From Crossaster papposus (taxonomy: Eukaryota > Echinodermata > Asteroidea > Velatida > Solasteridae): DNA of 64,000 bases. The stretch lies in assembly GCA_037893245.1 (NCBI GenBank), contig JBAIAA010000868.1, forward strand, positions 279,528 to 343,527, in the 5' to 3' direction. Below, in pieces: positions 46,641 to 57,399 of this stretch (within the stretch, counting starts at the first letter, position 1; every line of letters starts with the position of its first letter). The notes under the pieces were generated by a model, which was given only the letters and a program-made list of their open reading frames with translations, was not told the origin of the DNA and searched no databases. The translations under genes and the position numbers were made by a program.

Positions 46641-46989
46641 TGAGGTTAACAAATCTTCCACCGATACTCAAGGGATAATTGTGATGAGTGTTGGTCAACA
46701 ATAGTTGCTGCATCAGCACATGATCACCTAAAGGCATTCCACTCAAGTGCAAGCTGTGAAAGAGCATGGAGCAGGTCAATGACGGCAGAAAAAAAGCACT
46801 TCAAATTTGACACGACAGTTGTTCTAACCTGCCACCAGCCATTAGTCTAAAGTTTGCAATCGCCCGTGTTGTGAATGGTAAATTTGCGGAGGCCCTAAAC
46901 AAATTCAACTGACCCAGAGGCAATACTACCTCCCCACAGGTGCATCGTTCTCTGTTGACGGGACAGACGTATCCCCATACTTTTGTTTG

Positions 46990-47755
46990 GGCACTGTCCT
47001 GGTGATCAGTCTTTTTTCTTTTTTGCAGAGTGGCCACGACGCACAGTCTGCTTCGGTGAGTGCTAAATGTGGGAAAATGAAATCTGCAGTGTTGGGCGCA
47101 TTGGACTTGGGAGAGCGACTCACCCCAGAAGAGAAGACAAAGTTTGGCCTTCTGCTTCAGAAATATGATGGGGAATTCTCCAAACACGACTTTGACCTTG
47201 GCTATGCAGATGCATTAAAACACACGATTGTTACTGGGGACACACCACCCATAAAGCAACGCTATCGGTCTCTTCCTTCATCACAGCATCGAGAAGTCCG
47301 GCAACACATTCAGGAGTTATTGAAGGCAGGCATCATTCGGGAGAGCAAAAGCCCTTGGGCGTCCCCTATTGTAGTTGTGAGGAAGAAGGACTAATCCATA
47401 TGCTTATGTGTGGATTATCGCAGGCTGAATGCAGTGACGACCAAGAGCTCTTTTCCTCTGCCCCGGATTGACGAGTCCCTACAAGCCTTAGGAGGTATTA
47501 AGTATTTCAGTGTGCTTGATCTAAGATTCGTCACACGATTCGGGTTGTGGGAGTACGCAAGACTCCCCTTTGGCCTGCGTAACAGTCCAGCTACCTTCCA
47601 ACGGGTGATGCAGCGGTGCCTCGGTGACCAAGCCCTCTCAAGTCTTCTCATCTACCTCGATGATGCCATTGTGTACTCCGACAGCTCCGATGAGCACCTG
47701 GCTCGACTGGAGCAAGTTTCACTCGCATACAAGAATATGACCTGAAGCTAAAGAC
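46990..47755 (+). pseudogene. Reverse transcriptase of the Ty3/gypsy element
   Basis: The blocks are QRYRSLPSSQHREVRQHIQE, LLKAGIIRESKSPWASPIVV, a stop after RKKD, then CVDYRRLNAVTTKSSFPLPR, GGIKYFSVLDL, a short internal deletion that removes the segment after the first catalytic Asp, LWEYARLPFGLRNSPATFQR, and the catalytic box LIYLDDAIVYS (YLDD, about 47650). The order and wording are those of gypsy RT. The deletion after SVLDL and the stop at 47393-47395 inactivate it. Confidence 0.85.
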
Positions 47756-48500
47756 ACGAAAGTGCAGATATTTCAAGAGGGAGGTCAAGTACCTAGGGCA
47801 CCTTGTCACAACGGGAGAGAGTGTCAATCCTGACTCAGACGACATCAGAATCGTAGATGGATGGCTGGAGCCCAGTACCGTTACCCAGTTGCGCTCATTC
47901 TTGGGGTTTGCAGGTTTCTTCCGGAAGTTTGTGCAGGGATTTTCCACTATTGCAGGACCCCCTTCTGCAATACCTGAAGGGGACAACATGTACTACGACG
48001 TGGAAGTCCAGCACAGGACTCAATGAAATATAATTGAACGACTCAGCACGTGCCGCATTCTAAGCACTCAAACAGAAGTTGGTGGAAGCCCCGGTCCTGA
48101 GGTTTGCCGACTTTTTACTTCCCTTCACGGTCGAGATAGACGCCTAGACTTGCGGGCTAGGGGCAGTGCTGTCACAACAACAAGCTGATGGTTCGAGAGC
48201 GGTATTAGCTTTTAATACGGCACACAATCCCTGCGGCGTGCAGAACAACAGACAAGAATTACTCTGCTTTCCAGCTGAAAATGTCGGCCATCCGCTGGGC
48301 CATGTGCCAAGCCTTCCGTGACTCCATTGTTGGGAACAGATGCGTTGTGCTCACTGACCACGATTCTCCAGTATCTGGATACAGACAATCTGAGTGCCAC
48401 AGAGCTCCGATGGGTTCAACAGTTGTCCTCTCTTGATTTTAAGCTGAAATAATGCGCTGGGAGAAATAACCAGGCAGCTGACGCCTTGTCGCGACTTCAC
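47756..48500 (+). pseudogene. RT thumb/connection and RNase H region
   Basis: After a frameshift near 47740 the thumb and connection appear as TRKCRYFKREVKYLGHLVT, then QLRSFLGFAGFFRKFVQGFS. RNase H follows: FADFLLPFTVEIDA (catalytic Asp, about 48105), a stop, GLGAVLSQQQ, and at its end a ...QADALSRLH block (about 48475). Several stops and shifts. RNase H removes the RNA strand during cDNA synthesis in these elements. Confidence 0.7.
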
Positions 48501-48759
48501 CCAAAGCCTGAAAAGCCGAGAGATGCTCCACAACATGCACCTGAAGTGGAGGTGTCCTTCAGTGCCATCCCTGCCATTGTCGGATACCCCAATCCAGGGA
48601 CAGACTAGCCCCGTGTCATTCAATTCGAGTGCACGACGGTGAAGGACGCCTGAGCTTGCCGGGGTAAACCCCTATGAAATATAGACAACTACAACGGGAA
48701 GATGCGATTCTCCAGAGGGTCATGGTCTATGTTCAGAGGAATCAAAGACCAACAAAACA

Positions 48760-50430
48760 AGAGCGGAAGACCGACTAAGAGATGTAACACGCCTTCTTAA
48801 GAATTGGGGGCAGCTGCACTTGAAAGATGGTGTCCTTTTCCGCCGCTGGATGTCATCTAATCCTGTTCCCGGTGAGCGACTGGTTGTCCCGTCCTCTCTG
48901 GTAGAGACGGTCCTGAAGTGTTTCCATGATGATGCGGCCCACTTTGGTGTTCGCAGAACACTGCAGAGATACTCGCTGTAGACTTCACCGTGTTTGGAGC
49001 CCTCATATGATGGATACGAGGACCTCTTGATATTTATATATGTTTTCGCCAGGTACGCTTGGGCAGTGCCTACCCGAAATCAGCGTGCTCACACTAAGGC
49101 CTTGGTCAAACATGTCATAACCCCCTTTGGTGCACCCATTTCCGCTTGCACTCCGACAACGGGAAATGTGTTGATGCAAAGGTACACTGAAAACAAAATC
49201 TAGTCAATTTGAGTGAAAAATTAGTCAAGTAGGTTATACAAATTAGTCTTTTAATGTCTGACTAATTGTTCAATCTAAAATACTAATGGAAATATTGTTG
49301 ACTAATTAAACAAAATGATGTACTAATTTAAAATGTTCAAAGACTAACACGAATTTTATTAATACCAATTTTGCTGTGTGACTAATTGATCCATCGCTGA
49401 TTTACTAATGCGGTTAGTCTCCTCAATCGGACATGACGAACTAATTTTTAAATTACTAATCGATTGACTAATTTATTGCCAAAATACTAATGATTTTTTT
49501 TTCACCCAGCCCGCCCGAAAAAACCTTGCCAAAGTATATAAGTCGGTCAGTGTATTATTGACCCCCCCCCCCCCCTCCCTCTGACTAAAAGACTAATACA
49601 TTTTGTTGTTTGACTAATTAATTTTCTTGCATTACTAATTAATTTTCCTGCATTACTAATTAAATTTGAAGGATGACTAATCTCAAGAAGAATTAGTAAA
49701 ACTAAACCATTTTGAAAGACTAATTATTATTAGTCAATTAAGAAGTGAGTTGACTAATCTTTTGATCTGGTGACTAATTAAAGATTGGTAAAACTAAACA
49801 TAAAAATGACTAATTTTTGTTAGTCAACTGACTAAGTGAGGTTTTCAGTGTAGTCCAGGAACTCTGTGCCCTGTATGGAATTGGCCGCTCGCACACTACT
49901 CCCTACCACACCCAGGGGAATGGACAGTGCGTGCGGTTCAATAGGCCACTTTATAATCTCCTCGTCGCACTCCCTGTTGCAAAGAAGACCAGGTGGACAT
50001 CTAGTCACACTGTACAGCAACACCACTCATTCCGCAACTGGTTATGAGCCAGCGTATCTGATGTTTGAAAGGACAACACGCCTTCCTCAACATCTTTTGC
50101 TTGGTGTGAACCTTCCTCATCATGTGTGTCATCACAACTATGTGCAGAAGTATTGTAAGCAGATGGAGAAAGCTCGGGAGGTAGCCACTGCAAACCCGGA
50201 CAAGAGTGCTGCTAAACGGGAAGCCCATCATGAAAAAGACATCTTCGAACGCCCACTTGGTTGAGGCGAGTACGTGCTTGTTCGGGATGGATCACATCGG
50301 GGCAGATCCAAGATACAGGACTATTGGGAACCCGAGCCCTACATGATGGTGAAGCGCCAATAACATTTAGATCAACCGGTCTACAAGGTCCAGAACTCTT
50401 TATTCGAGAAAAGGTCCTCCATTGTATTGA
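48760..50430 (+). pseudogene. Integrase, split by a TA-flanked insertion
   Basis: The N-terminal zinc-binding region is hinted at by LVETVLKCFHDDAAHFGVRR (about 48897-48960). The catalytic core reads DLLIFIYVFARYAWAVPTRN and HVITPFGAP, then a shifted LHSDNGK-like stretch (about 49147). At 49183 it is interrupted by a 666 bp element and resumes at 49853 with ELCALYGIGRSHTTPYHTQG, then NGQC-RFNRPLYNLLVALPV. In a shifted frame, SATGYEPAYLMFERTTRLPQ follows, then QKYCKQMEKAREVA and a C-terminal GEYVLVRDGSHRGRSK, IQDYWEPEPYMMVK. This is a Ty3/gypsy integrase without a visible chromodomain. Stops and shifts occur besides the insertion. Confidence 0.8.
49185..49850. mobile_element. TA-flanked foldback/MITE with GACTAAT words, inside integrase
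   Basis: The ends CACTGAAAAC and GTTTTCAGTG are perfect inverses, and TA lies immediately outside both (49183-49184, 49851-49852), as for Tc1/mariner-type insertion. The interior is almost entirely copies of the words GACTAATTAA and ATTACTAATTAA, with (A/T)TTAGTCAA on the other strand, spaced 15-40 bp. A poly-C run is at about 49562-49575. No ORF. It has a younger look than its host because its ends are perfect. Confidence 0.85.
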
Positions 50431-50719
50431 GCTTAAACACTGCCCCTGTGAAGTCCATTTTAGAAACTCAGAAGCCAAGACTGAGCAGGATTCAGATTCT
50501 GACTCCGCAAGTGAATCCGAGTAGTGACAGCCGGTGGGGGAAGATACTAACGTGGGCAACAAATTATAATGGAGCTGATGATGCTGCCGCTGCAGTAGCA
50601 CCCCAAGTTACAGAGGGCCTATCTCCTGGTTGTTCCCTGACAGCACTTCCGCCACAGAGTGACTCTGTGGCTGAGATGAGTTACCCCAGCACAGACCGCT
50701 CGCACACAGATGGTATATG

Positions 50720-51510
50720 ATGCCAGCCTCACCAGATAAGCCAACACAAGTCTCTTCTCAAAACACTATCAGAGGGGACTCTTAAGGACATACATCGAGG
50801 CACAAGTGGCCCGGTCCCCAAAGGCCACTCAGGCGTTCTCGTCGCAAAACAAGGGTCGACCAGCAGTGCGGTACCAGTCAAGTGTTCTTTATCTGTTAAA
50901 CCAGGTCAAGCGATTGGTCACCAACGAACCGGAACCCGACTCTTCCGAAACGGAGTGACAGAACTATTGCAGGACCACTCCCTCTTCATGCTCCAGGGCT
51001 CGGACTGCTAGTTCGCGGTAGTTGGTAAATAACCGGTTGCACTGTGAGTTCTTGGACGGTGGAGGTGCAGTTTCACCCTTGAATCAGTGCGATATCTCAG
51101 GAGGATTTCACGTTGGTTTGGGGGTGGAGCGGCGTTTCAGTTACTGGAGAACCCACGGTGTTAGTTAGATAAACGTAGTTCTTGAGTTATTATTCTTTAT
51201 CACCTTTTTCTGAGAAGGTAGTTCACATAACTTTGAACTTTGAAGTTTGTTCTTGGTTACCTTTTACTTGTTTGTAGAAAGAAAAAAAGAAAGAAAACTG
51301 TTTTATGCACGCTGCTCTGTTTTTACTTGACAATCGTCGAGGGCGACGACACATTTGTGTTGGACGATTGTAGGGATCTGAGATTCGAGGCTAATCTATT
51401 TAGAATTGTATCGTTACCATTTTGCGCGAGTTTTCGTTTTCTTTGTACATGTATACAGAAGGATCACCTCTGTGTAGGCTGTTATACCGATGTCAGCTGT
51501 ATTTTTCGAA
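50720..51510. other. Region between integrase and 3' LTR, no domain seen
   Basis: Remnant frames and non-coding sequence. A purine-rich tract (GAAAGAAAAAAAGAAAGAAA, about 51278-51297) could be a polypurine tract but lies about 210 bp before the apparent LTR start, so I do not assign it. Confidence 0.4.
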
Positions 51511-51511
51511 G

Positions 51512-52198
51512 TAAGTCATTAAGTCCGAACGGTGAGTCCAAAGGGCGCCACTGTGCGGTGGGGTTGGGCAATGCAAATCTCCCGCCTCCGTCGCCGGTCG
51601 TTGCCTTTTCGACCACCGTTCTGCAGGTAAACCTTTTAAAAAAAGGAGTCGAAATGTTAAGCTGAAATGCCTTTATTTGTGGGGAATATAGGACTTGAGC
51701 ATATTTTGTCCCCCCTATATTTGCTTTAATGCAGCATGTACTTGAATTTGCACTGTGAGGCAAAACTGTCCATTGTGCTGGTTTAGGGGTACAAATAATA
51801 GGTTTGGAATTTTGTCTTATAAATAAGGGAGTTTTATCTGTATTCTGGTCTGCTGAGAATATCGCACAAGTAATATTTTCCGGCTTGATATTTGTTCTTG
51901 ACAGTACCCACCCGGCCTAGGGAAATTTATGTACAATTGTATTATTTAATCGCACAAGTTTACATCGTAATATGTTTATTTCTCTGATTTCATGTGTTCG
52001 GATTATACCCGGAAAAGTGTACTTTTATTTGTATTTCTCTCCGCATGTGGTTTGATTTCGAATGCAAATCTCCCGCCGGTCGTTGCCTTTTCGACCACCG
52101 TTCTACAGCTGAATAAATCAGACAGCATCGGCCTAACCCAAAGTATCGAGGGTTATTTAATACCCCACTCGAGGGAACGATGCAAACCCCTCGCTACA
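51512..52198 (+). repeat. 3' LTR
   Basis: Matches the 5' LTR from AAGTCATTA through CCGAACGGTGAGTCCAAAGG, GCCTTTATTTGTGGGGAATA, CTGTATTCTGGTCTGCTGAG and ATAAATCAGACAGCATC to CTCGCTACA. It contains the two 55 bp blocks (51572-51626 and, shortened, 52062-52108) but lacks the ~645 bp middle piece of the 5' LTR and its poly-C tract. Confidence 0.8.
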
Positions 52199-52375
52199 TG
52201 TGCCAGTGAGCAACTTTGTGAATTTGAAGCTCGTCAATACTGACTACTTGATGATATCTGGAGACAAGGTAAATGCGTGCAAATTATAGGGTATAATTGT
52301 AGTCATTTTTGACTTTTACTATATTTTCATAATCATTCAGTCATTTACATGCTTTCGATATATACTTATGATTGT

Positions 52376-52770
52376 GGTGCAATCTGAGGCGATTTCTGGC
52401 CACTTTCCGCTAATTTTTTTAGCCAAAATGTAAAATAAATATAAAGAGATAAAATGTAGAATTATGTAGAATATATTATATAAATATATAATACATATAC
52501 ATTTATTGATGAATGTGGGGCACACAACCCAAATTGGAAAATGTGAGCGCGGGGCGCGAAGCATTTTACGGCGTGAAGTTGGATTTTGGATTCTAACTGC
52601 TTTGTGGAGCAATCCGAGGCGATTCGTGGCCTCTTTTCTCTGATTTGTTTAGCAAAAGTTTTCAAGATTATATAGAGATATAATTATGCAGATTATAAAT
52701 ATATTATAAATATATCAAAGTTTATATATGAATGTGGGCCACACCCAAAACTGCGAGAATATATATAAAT
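52376..52770. repeat. Two diverged tandem units of ~235 bp
   Basis: GAGGCGATTTCTGGCC...TTAGCCAAAATGT...AATGTGGGGCACACA recurs as GAGGCGATTCGTGGCC...TTAGCAAAAGTTT...AATGTGGGCCACACC, with AT-rich TATAAATATAT fill. The second unit is shorter at its right end. Confidence 0.65.
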
Positions 52771-53211
52771 ATATAAAATATTTATAGCAAAACTGTCGCC
52801 AAAAAGATGAGTTTTTGGACAATGTCCTAGCTTAGGTTGGACAAACCATAGCTTCATGGACAAACCAACCTATACCCAGTACGAAATGTGGCATACCTTA
52901 TACACGCTCAACACTATTGTTACCTAACCCATCCCCCCTTGAAACCTAAAAGGAATTCCTGAGATTCCGGGAACGCAATGGTCAACACAAAAGAGGGGGG
53001 TTTTCTCTGCCACATATCGTGCTTCATATGTACCAACCAACTAACATTCTTACACAAGGTAATTAACAACATAAACATTCATCCAGATATACTGCAATAA
53101 AATGGTAATTGGCGGGAGGGGACATTACTGCCAATTCAATGACCACATGTCCACCAGGCGCGGGATTATTAATGGAACCTCGATGCCACTGCCAGGTAGT
53201 CCGAGTATCCG

Positions 53212-53775
53212 AGCACCGCCGTTTCTTAAGCGACATACAGTTGTGCGCATGTGTCATTTTCAAATCTAGATTAAATAAAATGAATTATTCATGAGCGGTG
53301 ACCCGCAACCGAGGGACGATAAAAAAAACCCGCAAATTACCAATGAATACTAACATTAGGGGCTTTTCAATTTTCATCAGTTTATTCATAAGAATATTCG
53401 TGATTTAATAAACCCCCAAAACCAAACAAAATTGGTATGACAAGCGCAAAATTTAAACTGAAATACAGACGCTCCGTTTCGTTAGGCATTAGGGGAAAGG
53501 ATGGTTTTCAGGACAAATCTGACAGTGAAGATGACTTTTTCCAAACTCAAACAATGGTTTGTATACAAAAGCAGATTGTGATCTCTTTGAATCATGTGTT
53601 TTTGTAGGAGCAAGCCCAACAAGTGATAAACAAAACTAGGTTTGAATCTTTATTTTTTTCTATCTTTAACGGAGTTTTCTGCAACGCGACATTGCGGCCT
53701 ATTTATGATACCCGTGTAAATAAGTCTCGCATATTGTTTAAGGACACGTTTGGGAATACGCGGTTCTAGATTTCG
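53212..53775 (+). repeat. Left outer arm of element B
   Basis: Inverted copy of 57400-57948. It includes AATCTAGATTAAATAAAATG, GGGGCTTTTCAATTTTCATC and CAAAGAGATCACAATCTGC-type sequence. Small indels and substitutions throughout show that the arms have been diverging. Confidence 0.85.
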
Positions 53776-53779
53776 AACC

Positions 53780-54290
53780 AGAGTGGGCAAATATCAGGCT
53801 GAATAATAATAATAATAATACAAAGTTCTTATAAAGCGCACATATCCTAGACACTAGATCAAGGCGCTGAACAAATTAATACCCCTGGTCACTGGGCCAT
53901 TTTCAATCCTTAAACCATCTCAGCTCCCTGGGGAGTATACAGCCTGTGCTGCAATATATGCGCTACTAGGCTAAATCAATCACAATAACCACCTCTGCCC
54001 TCACAGGTACCCATTTTTCCCCTGGGTGGGGAGAAGCAAATATAGTTAAGTGTCTTGCTCAGGAACACAAGTGTCACGACCGGGACTCGAACCCACACTC
54101 TGGTGAACAGAACACCAGAGCTTGAGTTCGGTGTTCTTATACACTCGACCACGACACCCTACAAAGTAGAGAGAAGACAATGAGAAGAAGGTACAGTTTT
54201 AGAGGTGGGAGGAAAACCCCAGAAGAATATCCTGGGGAAAACCCACTGTTTACAATTTTTAATTTGCCGCGTATTCGTCCCGAGATTTGC
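53780..54290 (-). mobile_element. tRNA-Leu-like SINE nested in the left arm of element B
   Basis: On the minus strand the unit starts by 54163 with GGGTGTCGTGGTCGAGTGTA (A box), an anticodon loop CTCAAGC (CAA, Leu type), a long variable arm and GTGGGTTCGAGTCCCGGTCG (B box). It then runs through a body (GTGTTCCTGAGCAAGACAC, GGGTACCTGTGAGGGCAGAG, GCGCCTTGATCTAGTG, GTGCGCTTTATAAGAACTT) to a TATTATTATTATT tail at about 53802-53820. Comparison with the right arm shows about 510 bp inserted here, slightly more than the SINE proper (53799-54163). tRNA-headed SINEs of this wording are widespread in deuterostome invertebrates. Confidence 0.85.
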
Positions 54291-54319
54291 CAACTAGTAA
54301 CCCTAAATTAGCCATATAT

Positions 54320-54960
54320 TGAGCCAATCTGTGAAATTTTTTAAAAGAAACTAATTTCAACTGATTTTGGTGGGTATGGGTATGGACAACTACCAAAAAA
54401 AGGAAGGAGGAATAGGGGTTGGGGAACTTTTTTTATTAGGGGTCAAAGGTCATTGACCACTGCCTAAATCACTAAAAATTATATTTCAGCAACAAAATAT
54501 GGTATATAGATGATCTTGGTGTCAAAATGCACAGAATTACAAAAGAAGATGACATCAAATAATTATTGACCCTTGGGACCAAATCCTGACCTCCGAAAAT
54601 GAGGTCAAAGGTCAAAAAAATATTTTATTACTAAAATGTCATATTTATAACAGGAAAATTATCATTAAATAAAAATGAGCACAAACAAATCGAAGAGACT
54701 AATTTTAACTTACGTGGCGGGTATGGGAGTTATTATTTATTTTAGGAGCAGAGGTCAAAGGTCATTGACCCTGGACTAAAATACTATAAATTGTATCTCG
54801 GCAACAACATATGTACTTGTATGATCTTGGTGTCAAAATGGTCATAATTACACTGGTAGAAAAATGTAAATTCTTGTGATATAAATGTAGGATACAAATT
54901 GACCGCCACATATGACCTTAAAGGTCAAAGGTCATTATTCGAAGCCCCATATTGAATACA
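54320..54960 (+). repeat. Left subterminal array of element B with DR1 motifs
   Basis: Units of about 320 bp contain AGGTCAAAGGTCA (near 54602 and 54752), GGGTCAAAGGTCATTGACC (near 54420) and AAGGTCAAAGGTCATT (near 54928), plus ATGATCTTGGTGTCAAAATG in each. AGGTCA-N-AGGTCA is the DR1 nuclear-receptor half-site arrangement. Confidence 0.75.
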
Positions 54961-54964
54961 CAAA

Positions 54965-55230
54965 GCACCACCCTAGAGATATACGTATAACATAAAACAA
55001 CATGAATTATGTCTTTGTTTAAGAAGTGATTACTCATAACACCTAGTTAGCCTTCATGTACCCTGACTAGTTACCCCAGTGAAGTGAGATGTCCCAAAAG
55101 TTTCCTATTAATAAGAAGAGGAGTTTGGTGCATCTTGCAGAGAGTCTTGTATACAGCAGAGAGATTCAGCACACCCTAAATCGGTATTTGGCGGCTTAAT
55201 CAAGGGCAAAGTGACTGGAACAACCGTATA
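54965..55230. other. Start of the unique centre of element B
   Basis: Non-coding or too decayed to read. It leads into the small ORF at 55231. Confidence 0.3.
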
Positions 55231-55604
55231 TGTACCCATTTAAAAGACTTTAAGGAGAGGGTTGAATTATTCAAGGACCAACTTAAAAAGCGCGGATACA
55301 CAAACGAAGATCTAGCCCTTCCTCAAAGGGGCGAGCCTTCCGCGGACTCTAAGCGTGAAAAAAAACCTGGCACTGGCACTGGATTAGTGAAAACGAATAC
55401 CTAAATACATGTAGGCTATTTGATACCCAACCCTTGGCATACAAACGGCACAAAAACATAAAATATGAACTTGTTCGATCTAGGACTAAAGCATCTCCAC
55501 AATCCAACCAAGAAGAAAACTACCTGGATGAGGAGAATGTGCAAATCCTATTGGAACTATTGGAAGAACAAAACAATGATCAAAAAAATGGCTCTCAAGA
55601 CTAA
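55231..55604 (+). pseudogene. Element B ORF remnant, tail like that of element A
   Basis: Frame 55231-55404 encodes CTHLKDFKERVELFKDQLKK, RGYTNEDLALPQ and a Lys-rich end with a stop. A second frame, 55446-55604, encodes RHKNIKYELVRSRTK, an acidic helix and NVQILLELLEEQNNDQ, ending at TAA 55602-55604. In element A the same order is seen: RGYNLTEIEKA, then FRKAKNIREKLIRAKLP, then LNILLSLLEEQHGTN with a stop. The RGY and KN[IL]xxxLxR motifs resemble Penelope-like retroelement proteins downstream of the RT. The part between the blocks is damaged and no RT or GIY-YIG domain is seen. Confidence 0.45.
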
Positions 55605-55609
55605 AACAA

Positions 55610-56800
55610 AATAAATAAGTCAAGATGCCTTCCTTTCGATCAATACCCCCCAAAAGCCGGTATTTGTCCTTGCAATCTGTCATATAAACCGACACACAAA
55701 TAAAAACAAGGAAAAAGAAAAGTAAACTGAAAGAATGGTGACTGATGAAGTGCATAATATAGCACACAAAATATGCCCTGCTCCCCTTCCAAAAAATGAG
55801 AGAAAAAGGGGACGGCATATTATTACTGGTAATAATCAATCACTGAGTGAACTAAAAACAAAGGACCACTGTTGCAATACACAAACCACACAAAAAAATA
55901 AAAAAAATAAAAAAAAATTAAGAATTACGCTTCGGAGAGGCCAGTCAAACAACCACCATCTGGCATACCGGGCATACCCACTAGATAACGTACAATTACA
56001 GATTTAACTCTGCCAGTCACAAATACAATCCATATGATACTTGTCAGCAGAACCGCGTCTCAAGAAAATAACGAAAAACACGGAGGGGTTCTCTTGAAAC
56101 TTGTACACGTAACCTCCCCCCCCCCCTCCTCCTACTGACTGCAATCTCGCAGAAAAAATGTGGCCAGAACTGACTTTCCAGAAGCGTATATCACTAAGAA
56201 AAAACTTACATTAAGAATTACGCTCTGGGCAATATAGTTACGCAACCACACTGCTGGCATACCAGCAAATCATAAATATACAGATTTATCTCTGCAGACC
56301 AGCAACAAACATACAATCCTATGATACTTCACGCAGCAGAACTGTTACAGCATCTCCAAAACAATAATGAAAACGATGAGAAATAGTTCTGACTTCTTCC
56401 ATAAACACCCTCCCCTTCCCATAGTAGAATGAGTTTTGATTCACTGCAGCTAACTCTGGGATTGATCAAACAAACAACAACAAATAAACTGATCATTCCT
56501 TGAAGTATGCCTACATAAACCGGTTTCCCTTTGCTATTTTTTTGCAAAAGCACTTCATCTTTAACTAAAAAACCTAATAGTCTCACAGAAAAAGAAAACA
56601 ATTCCACATAATTAGCCCAGCGTTAGACGTCCTTCAATTTAATGTCCTTCCCATGTGACCGAGAATCGTTTTAATAATACAAAACGTAGGCTGAATGTAT
56701 GATTACGCTCCTTCCCAAAAAACACCAAACATGATTATAAATTCACATATACTTTACATACACAAACTATTTGACACTAATGAACTTTAATCCCCCCCCC
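55610..56800. other. Unique centre of element B, right part
   Basis: Two similar blocks, AAGAATTACGCT(T/C)... with CATACC(G/A)GC and ACAGATTTA(A/T)CTCTGC, at about 55919-56010 and 56213-56300, form a diverged tandem duplication of ~295 bp. A poly-C run lies at 56116-56127. No protein domain recognised. Confidence 0.45.
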
Positions 56801-56804
56801 CGCC

Positions 56805-57380
56805 CAATTGCTCATTTTGACCTTTAACCTCGTATTTTGGTGGTGAAGAATCCATTTCATATTGTGTTTGTCTCCTAGGATAATTCTGTGCATTTGGACA
56901 CCAAGATCATCTAGGCCTATGAAAAACATACTGCTATTTTTGACCTTTGACCTCTTTTCTAAGGGTCAGTAGTTATTCTATGTCATCTTCTTTCATAATC
57001 CTGTGCATTTTGACACCAAGATCATCTATATACCATCTTTTGTTGCTATAAATATGACATTTTAGTAATACAATAATTTTTTGACCTTTGACCTCATTTT
57101 CGGAGGTCAGGATTTGGTCCCAAGGGTCAATAATTATTTGATGTCATCTTCTTTTGTAATTTTGTGCATTTTGACACCAAGATCATCTATATACCATATT
57201 TTGTTGCTGAAATATAAATTTTAGGGATTTGGGCAGGGGTCAATGACCTTTGACCTCTAATAAAAAAATAATTCCCCAACCCCTATTCCTCCTTCCTTTT
57301 TTTTGGTAGTTGTCCATACCCATACCTACCCAAATCAGTTGAAATTAGCTTCTTTTAATTTTTTTCACAGATGAACCTTA
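56805..57380 (-). repeat. Right subterminal array of element B with DR1 motifs
   Basis: Inverted counterpart of 54320-54960. TGACCTTTGACCTC occurs near 56940, 57082 and 57247, with a variant TGACCTTTAACCTC near 56818. CATTTTGACACCAAGATCAT is present in most units. Confidence 0.75.
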
Positions 57381-57399
57381 AGTTAGGGATACTAAACTT

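Larger units (their letters stand above)
43714..52198 (+). mobile_element. Ty3/gypsy LTR retrotransposon, decayed
   Basis: LTRs at 43714-45116 and 51512-52198 flank an internal region carrying, in order, a gag with CCHC zinc knuckle, aspartic protease, reverse transcriptase, RNase H and integrase. RT before integrase is the Ty3/gypsy order. No envelope gene is seen; about 1 kb between integrase and the 3' LTR holds no domain that I recognise. Every domain is broken by stops or frameshifts, and a 666 bp TA-flanked element splits the integrase. It is not competent to move on its own. Confidence 0.9.

Noticed and set aside
51278-51298. Polypurine tract of the LTR element
   Set aside because: Purine-rich but about 210 bp before the apparent LTR start, whereas a polypurine tract should abut the LTR.
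51240-51665. Envelope or extra gene of the Ty3/gypsy element
   Set aside because: The frame overlaps the start of the 3' LTR and shows no signal peptide, membrane segment or known motif.
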